Of a DNA stretch of 31,738 nt, positions 28,222 to 31,738 are shown in pieces. The position numbers and the translations under genes are program-made. Origin of the DNA: CAZTCJ01 sp964612085 (GTDB taxonomy: Bacteria > Pseudomonadota > Alphaproteobacteria > JAJFIK01). Below the pieces are notes generated by a model. That model was not told the DNA's origin. It did no database searches and saw only the letters and a program-made list of their open reading frames with translations. The first letter of the stretch is position 1; each line of letters starts with the position of its first letter. The stretch covers positions 1 through 31,738 of the forward strand of contig CAZTCJ010000040.1 in NCBI GenBank assembly GCA_964612085.1. The letters run 5' to 3'.

Positions 28222-29589
28222 TCACACGTTGAGAAGCAGGTGCTCCCGTTCCCAGGGGCTGATGACTTGCTGGAAAGCTTCGTGTTCTTCCGCCTTCACT
28301 TCCACGAACAGATCGACGAAAGACGGCCCCAACACCTCGCGCAGCTCGCGGCTGGCTTTCAGCAGGTCGAGCGCATGGAGCAGGTGGCGGGGCAGGCGGT
28401 GTTCCGCCGTTTCATAGGCATTGCCGGGGAAGGCGGGCCGAGGCGTCAAGGCCCCTTTCATGCCGAGATAGCCGCAAGCGAGCGACGCGGCGATGGCGAT
28501 ATAGGGATTGGCGTCGGCCCCGGGCACGCGGTTTTCCACCCGGCGGGCGTTGGGCTCGGTTTCGGGCACGCGGAAGCCCACGGTACGGTTCTCATGGCCC
28601 CAATGGGTGTTGATGGGCGCGGAGAAATGCTTCTGCACCCGGCGATAGGAATTCACGTAAGGCGCGAAAAGCGCCATGGCCGACGGCATGAAGGCCTGAA
28701 GCCCAGCGATATGGGCGCGGAACAAAGCCGAGTCCTGACCGCTGTCCGGATCGGCGAACAGGTTCCGCCCGGTGACCTTGTCCACCACGTTCTGGTGGAT
28801 GTGCATGGCGCTGCCGGGCTCGTGCTCGTAGGGCTTGGCCATGAAAGTGGCGTAGACCTGATGGCGCAGGGCGGTGTTGCGCACCGTGCGTTTGAACATG
28901 AAGGCCTGGTCGGCGATGCCGAGCGGTTCGCCGTGATTGAAATTGATCTCCACTTGAGAGACGCCCGCCTCATGGGTCAGCGTGTCGATATCGACGCCCT
29001 GGCGTTCGCAGAAATCGTACATTTCCTCGAACAACGGATCGAACTCGTTGACCACGTCGATGCCATAGGACTGGCGGCCCGTTTCCGGCCGCCCTGAGCG
29101 GCCCACAGGGGGCTCCAGCGGATAATCCGGATCGGGATTTTTCTTGGCGAGATAGAGTTCCAGTTCCGGCGCGACGATCGGCGCCCAGCCTTCCCGGTCG
29201 TAAAGCTCAAGCACATGGCGCAGCACGTGCCGGGGTGACAGGGTGACGGGCGTTCCGTCCTTATACACCGCATCGCAGATGACCTGGGCGGTGGGTTCTT
29301 CGTACCAGGGCACGATGCGCAAGGTGGCCGGGTCCGGCATCAGGATCACATCGGGCTCGGAATCCAGGATGACGGTGCTGTCCACCACTTCGCCGGTCAC
29401 CGATTGTCCGAAGACGGATTCCGGCATGCGCAGGGCGCTGACATGGGCGGTGCCGAGGAATTTCGGGGTGGGCAGGATCTTGCCGCGCGGGATGCCGGCG
29501 AAATCCGTCACCATGCACTCGATTTCGGTGATGTGCCGGCTTTTCAGCCAGGTTTCGTAATCGAACGCGGGTTCAGGGGAGGCGGTCAT
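28222..29589 (-). CDS. puuA: Glutamine-synthetase-family gamma-glutamylpolyamine synthetase
   Basis: 455 residues, close to E. coli PuuA. It is an ATP-dependent ligase, probably joining glutamate to putrescine or a related amine in the cytoplasm. GS features: EIECMVTDFAGIPRGK at the N-terminus, APELELYL (metal-ligand Glu pair), EAGVSQVEINF, GSAMHIHQN (GS signature region), SYRRVQKHFSAP and ENRTVGFRVP (ATP/glutamate-binding Arg), then ENRVPGADANPYIAIAA. True GlnA-type adenylylation features are not apparent. The ATG at 29589 overlaps the TGA of the PuuD-like gene (29586-29589); the frame extends upstream to 29703 only as a shadow. Pairing with PuuD is the main reason for choosing polyamine rather than another amine. 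Confidence 0.85.
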   Translation of the reverse strand: MTASPEPAFDYETWLKSRHITEIECMVTDFAGIPRGKILPTPKFLGTAHVSALRMPESVFGQSVTGEVVDSTVILDSEPDVILMPDPATLRIVPWYEEPTAQVICDAVYKDGTPVTLSPRHVLRHVLELYDREGWAPIVAPELELYLAKKNPDPDYPLEPPVGRSGRPETGRQSYGIDVVNEFDPLFEEMYDFCERQGVDIDTLTHEAGVSQVEINFNHGEPLGIADQAFMFKRTVRNTALRHQVYATFMAKPYEHEPGSAMHIHQNVVDKVTGRNLFADPDSGQDSALFRAHIAGLQAFMPSAMALFAPYVNSYRRVQKHFSAPINTHWGHENRTVGFRVPETEPNARRVENRVPGADANPYIAIAASLACGYLGMKGALTPRPAFPGNAYETAEHRLPRHLLHALDLLKASRELREVLGPSFVDLFVEVKAEEHEAFQQVISPWEREHLLLNV

Positions 29590-30404
29590 CTGGAACGCTC
29601 TTTCTGCTGACGGTGGTCCCTGTGGGCGCGGACCGCGTCGCCGAACGCCGCGAACAAGGCGGCGTAATGGGGCGTCTCGAGCGGCCGCCAGTCGGGATGC
29701 CATTGCACGCCCAGGGCAAAGGCAGGCGCATCGGTGACGCGGGCGGCCTCGATGAAGCCATCGGCGGCGCGGGCTTCCAAAGTAAGAGGCTCGGCCAGCC
29801 GGTCGACGCCCTGGGAATGCAGCGTGTTCACCCGGATGGTCCGCTGGCCGATGATGCGCTCCAACTGGCCGTCCGGCTCGACCGTCACCTCGTGGCGGAG
29901 GGCGTAGCGCTCTTCCAGGGGCTTGCCGTAGGGCTCCCGGTGATCGATCCGGGCGGCGTAACCTGCCGCGTCGGGCAGTTCATGGGCATGCTGATGGAGC
30001 GTGCCGCCGAACGCCACGTTGAATTCCTGAAAGCCCCGGCAGATGGCGAAGAGCGGCAGGCCGCGCGCCACCGCCGCCCGGATTAGCGGCAGGGTTACGG
30101 CGTCACGGGCGGGATCGAGGGCGGTGCCGTCGCGCGGCGCGGGGCCATCATAGCGATCGGGGTGCACATTCGACGGCGCGCCGGTCATCAACAGGCCGTC
30201 AAGGGCGGCGAACAGGGTCTCGACCGCGGGCGCACGGTCCGGCGCCACGGGGATCAGCACGGGCTGCACCCGGGCCGCGTCGGTCAAGGCCGTGAGATAT
30301 TTCTCGCCCGCCGCATGGAAGGCCTGGTCGCCGATCTGTTTGCGGTCGCAGGGCACGCCCACCAGCGGGGCATCGGCAGGCAGGGAATGGTCAGGCGCGG
30401 TCAT
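29586..30404 (-). CDS. puuD: Gamma-glutamyl-GABA hydrolase-like class I amidotransferase
   Basis: 272 residues. In the Puu pathway it frees GABA from gamma-glutamyl-GABA. The class I glutamine-amidotransferase fold carries the nucleophile Cys122 in FAICRGFQEFNV, typical of peptidase C26/PuuD, then GGTLHQH and LHSQGVD, and His236 in LGVQWHPDW. The third member of the triad is Asp238 where PuuD enzymes have Glu, a conservative change. It begins 30 bases after the LolA-like gene with no clear ribosome site and overlaps puuA by four bases. The puuB/puuC oxidation steps are not in the window. Confidence 0.87.
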   Translation of the reverse strand: MTAPDHSLPADAPLVGVPCDRKQIGDQAFHAAGEKYLTALTDAARVQPVLIPVAPDRAPAVETLFAALDGLLMTGAPSNVHPDRYDGPAPRDGTALDPARDAVTLPLIRAAVARGLPLFAICRGFQEFNVAFGGTLHQHAHELPDAAGYAARIDHREPYGKPLEERYALRHEVTVEPDGQLERIIGQRTIRVNTLHSQGVDRLAEPLTLEARAADGFIEAARVTDAPAFALGVQWHPDWRPLETPHYAALFAAFGDAVRAHRDHRQQKERSR

Positions 30405-30434
30405 GGAACCAATCGGGACGGATGGAGAGCGCCA

Positions 30435-31106
30435 TCAATCCCGCTCATAGAAATCGTAGTCGGTGGCCCGGAACAGGGCCGGATTGATCTTCTCGCCATA
30501 GACCACGTCGCGCAGGGCAATCGAGGTCTCGACCCCTTGGGCATCGAGGACCACCCACTGGGTCAGCTCCAGCTCGGGTTCGGTGAAGATCATGGTGAGG
30601 TCGCCCTGGGCCAGGCCCTCGTCCTCGCGGGCGGTGACGATCAGGCGGCCTTCCCGGCGGTCCAGCGCCACGATGTCGGCTTCCTCCGCCAGATCCACAT
30701 TCTTCTTGAGGAGCAGGTGCAGAGGCGTGGAGCGCAAAGGATAGCTGTTGACGCTTTCCAGCTCCTTGTCCTCGATGCTGACGAACGTGCCGTCGGAGAT
30801 GAAGACGATGGGCACGGGATCGTCATATTCGAAGCGCAGGCGGCCCGGGCGGCGCATGTAGAACACGCCCGTCGCCATGCCGCCATTATCGGAGATCTGC
30901 AGGAAGGTGCCCTGCATGGTGGTCAGATCGTTGAGATAGCGGCTGATGCGGTCCAGATCGGCCACATCGGCGTCGCTCAGATGCGGATTGCGGGACGAGC
31001 CCTGGGCGTGCGCGGGCGCCATGGCGAGAGTGACCGCCGTCATGACAATGGCGGCAACGGCGACCGCAAAACCAATCGCCGCCGGGCGCGATTTGAAAGG
31101 CATCAT
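30435..31106 (-). CDS. LolA-like outer-membrane lipoprotein carrier
   Basis: 223 residues with a signal peptide (helix about 10-30, cleavage after PAHA). The mature part begins with a helix (LDRISRYLNDLTTMQGTFLQ), then GVFYMRRPGRLRFEYDDP, the diagnostic LolA pattern of an Arg/Pro-rich strand that closes the lipid-binding cavity, and DGTFVSIEDKELESVNSYPL. It would carry lipoproteins, or possibly another lipid, across the periplasm to the outer membrane. An FtsK neighbour upstream of a LolA-type gene is a common alphaproteobacterial order. The ATG at 31106 or 31103 starts the signal sequence; the frame open to 31199 is not used. It precedes puuD by 30 bases. Confidence 0.87.
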   Translation of the reverse strand: MMPFKSRPAAIGFAVAVAAIVMTAVTLAMAPAHAQGSSRNPHLSDADVADLDRISRYLNDLTTMQGTFLQISDNGGMATGVFYMRRPGRLRFEYDDPVPIVFISDGTFVSIEDKELESVNSYPLRSTPLHLLLKKNVDLAEEADIVALDRREGRLIVTAREDEGLAQGDLTMIFTEPELELTQWVVLDAQGVETSIALRDVVYGEKINPALFRATDYDFYERD

Positions 31107-31195
31107 TGGGACCCATCCCCAAACCGTAATGTTCAAAGCTAGGCGATACGCAGCTTTTGCGGCGAAAGCAAGGGGCGGGGAGGGCGCGCGGGCCC

Positions 31196-31738
31196 TCAAT
31201 CCTCCATGCCGGAATGGTCGAGGACCAGGATCTCGCGCTTGCCCACATGGTTGGCGGGGCTGACCACCCCTTCCTCTTCCATGCGCTCGATCAGGCGCGC
31301 GGCGCGGTTATAGCCGATCTGCAGCTTGCGCTGGATGTAACTGGTCGACGCCTTCTTGTCGCGCGCGACGATGGCCACGGCCTTGTCGTACAGCTCATCG
31401 CCGGACCCGTCCTCACCGCCCAGAAGATCCAGGAAGCCCGAGCCGTTCTCCGGGTCCGGATCGACGGTGATGTCTTCCACATAGGCGGGCTTGCCCTGTT
31501 TCTTCAGGGCCTTGACCACGTCTTCCACTTCCGCGTCGGAGACGAACGGTCCGTGCACCCGGCGGATGCGGCCGCCGCCAGCCATATAGAGCATGTCGCC
31601 TTGGCCCAGCAGTTGCTCCGCCCCCTGTTCGCCCAGAATCGTGCGGCTGTCGATCTTGGAGGTCACCTGGAAACTGATCCGGGTTGGGAAGTTCGCCTTG
31701 ATCGTGCCGGTGATGACATCGACGCTGGGGCGCTGGGT
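31196..31738 (-). CDS. ftsK: DNA translocase FtsK, C-terminal part cut by window edge
   Basis: The last 180 residues of FtsK; the gene enters from the right edge, so the start is not visible. The stretch TQRPSVDVITGTIKANFPTR and then SKIDSRTILGEQGAEQLLGQ is the end of the hexameric motor domain. The C-terminal gamma domain follows (DELYDKAVAIVARDKKASTS, IQRKLQIGYNRAARLIERME), a winged helix that reads the KOPS polarity sequence and activates XerCD. The window holds only the C-terminal third of the protein's motor region. The LolA-like gene starts 89 bases downstream; a short GC hairpin at 31180-31197 overlaps the stop but has no T run. Confidence 0.95.
   Translation of the reverse strand, partial: TQRPSVDVITGTIKANFPTRISFQVTSKIDSRTILGEQGAEQLLGQGDMLYMAGGGRIRRVHGPFVSDAEVEDVVKALKKQGKPAYVEDITVDPDPENGSGFLDLLGGEDGSGDELYDKAVAIVARDKKASTSYIQRKLQIGYNRAARLIERMEEEGVVSPANHVGKREILVLDHSGMED

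Noticed and set aside
1..31738. CRISPR arrays, insertion sequences, integrases, phage genes, rRNA or tRNA
   Set aside because: None seen: no regular short repeats with spacers, no transposase or integrase motifs, no conserved RNA gene sequence, and rather even base composition apart from the 27.6-28.2 kb gap.

Overview
The window reads as chromosomal DNA of a high-GC, Gram-negative alphaproteobacterium. The reasons are the FtsK/LolA-type gene pair at the right end, a RibA with a long N-terminal extension, many 4-base start/stop overlaps, frequent GTG/TTG starts, and periplasmic and outer-membrane functions. I see no tRNA, rRNA, insertion sequence, phage gene or CRISPR array. Almost the whole window is coding.

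Layout. (1) 1-5639: the end of ribA, an orphan OmpR-type response regulator, then a metallo-beta-lactamase-fold hydrolase, a methyltransferase and a secreted beta-helix (GIN-domain) protein in a row. These face a small polytopic membrane protein across a bidirectional terminator. (2) 5765-8888 (minus): a three-gene MacA/MacB-like efflux pump with the ATPase and permease on separate genes. (3) 8982-22156 (minus): ten genes in one direction, most joined by ATGA overlaps. In transcription order they are four glycosyltransferases (two of them paralogues of the COG4671/MurG-like type), a two-domain peptide-type ABC ATPase, its substrate-binding protein, two OppB/OppC-type permeases, and a GT2 plus GT39 pair resembling polyprenyl-phosphate sugar transferases. 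(4) 22365-26048 (plus, divergent from region 3): a 926-residue ABC-exporter-like protein, a stand-alone cyclic-nucleotide-binding protein and a hotdog-fold thioesterase. (5) 26050-31738 (minus): exonuclease III, an unrecognised acidic protein, a structured 670-base gap holding a probable 33-residue membrane-protein gene, a PuuA/PuuD polyamine-catabolism pair, a LolA-like carrier and the end of ftsK.

The most unusual part is regions 3 and 4 together. The ABC protein has an exporter membrane domain, but its nucleotide-binding domain has lost nearly every catalytic motif: Walker A Ser/Thr, LSGGQ, the Walker B Asp-Glu and the switch His. It also carries three copies of the segment that normally follows the Q-loop. 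Its gene overlaps that of a cyclic-nucleotide-binding protein by 35 bases. A cyclic-nucleotide-controlled, non-hydrolysing membrane protein divergent from a surface-glycan operon with its own importer is a reasonable hypothesis. That the two arms act together is inference from position only, and I cannot tell from the sequence whether the family has been described.

No homology search was run. Family names come from motifs visible in the translations. Start sites were checked against upstream purine-rich sites and overlaps.
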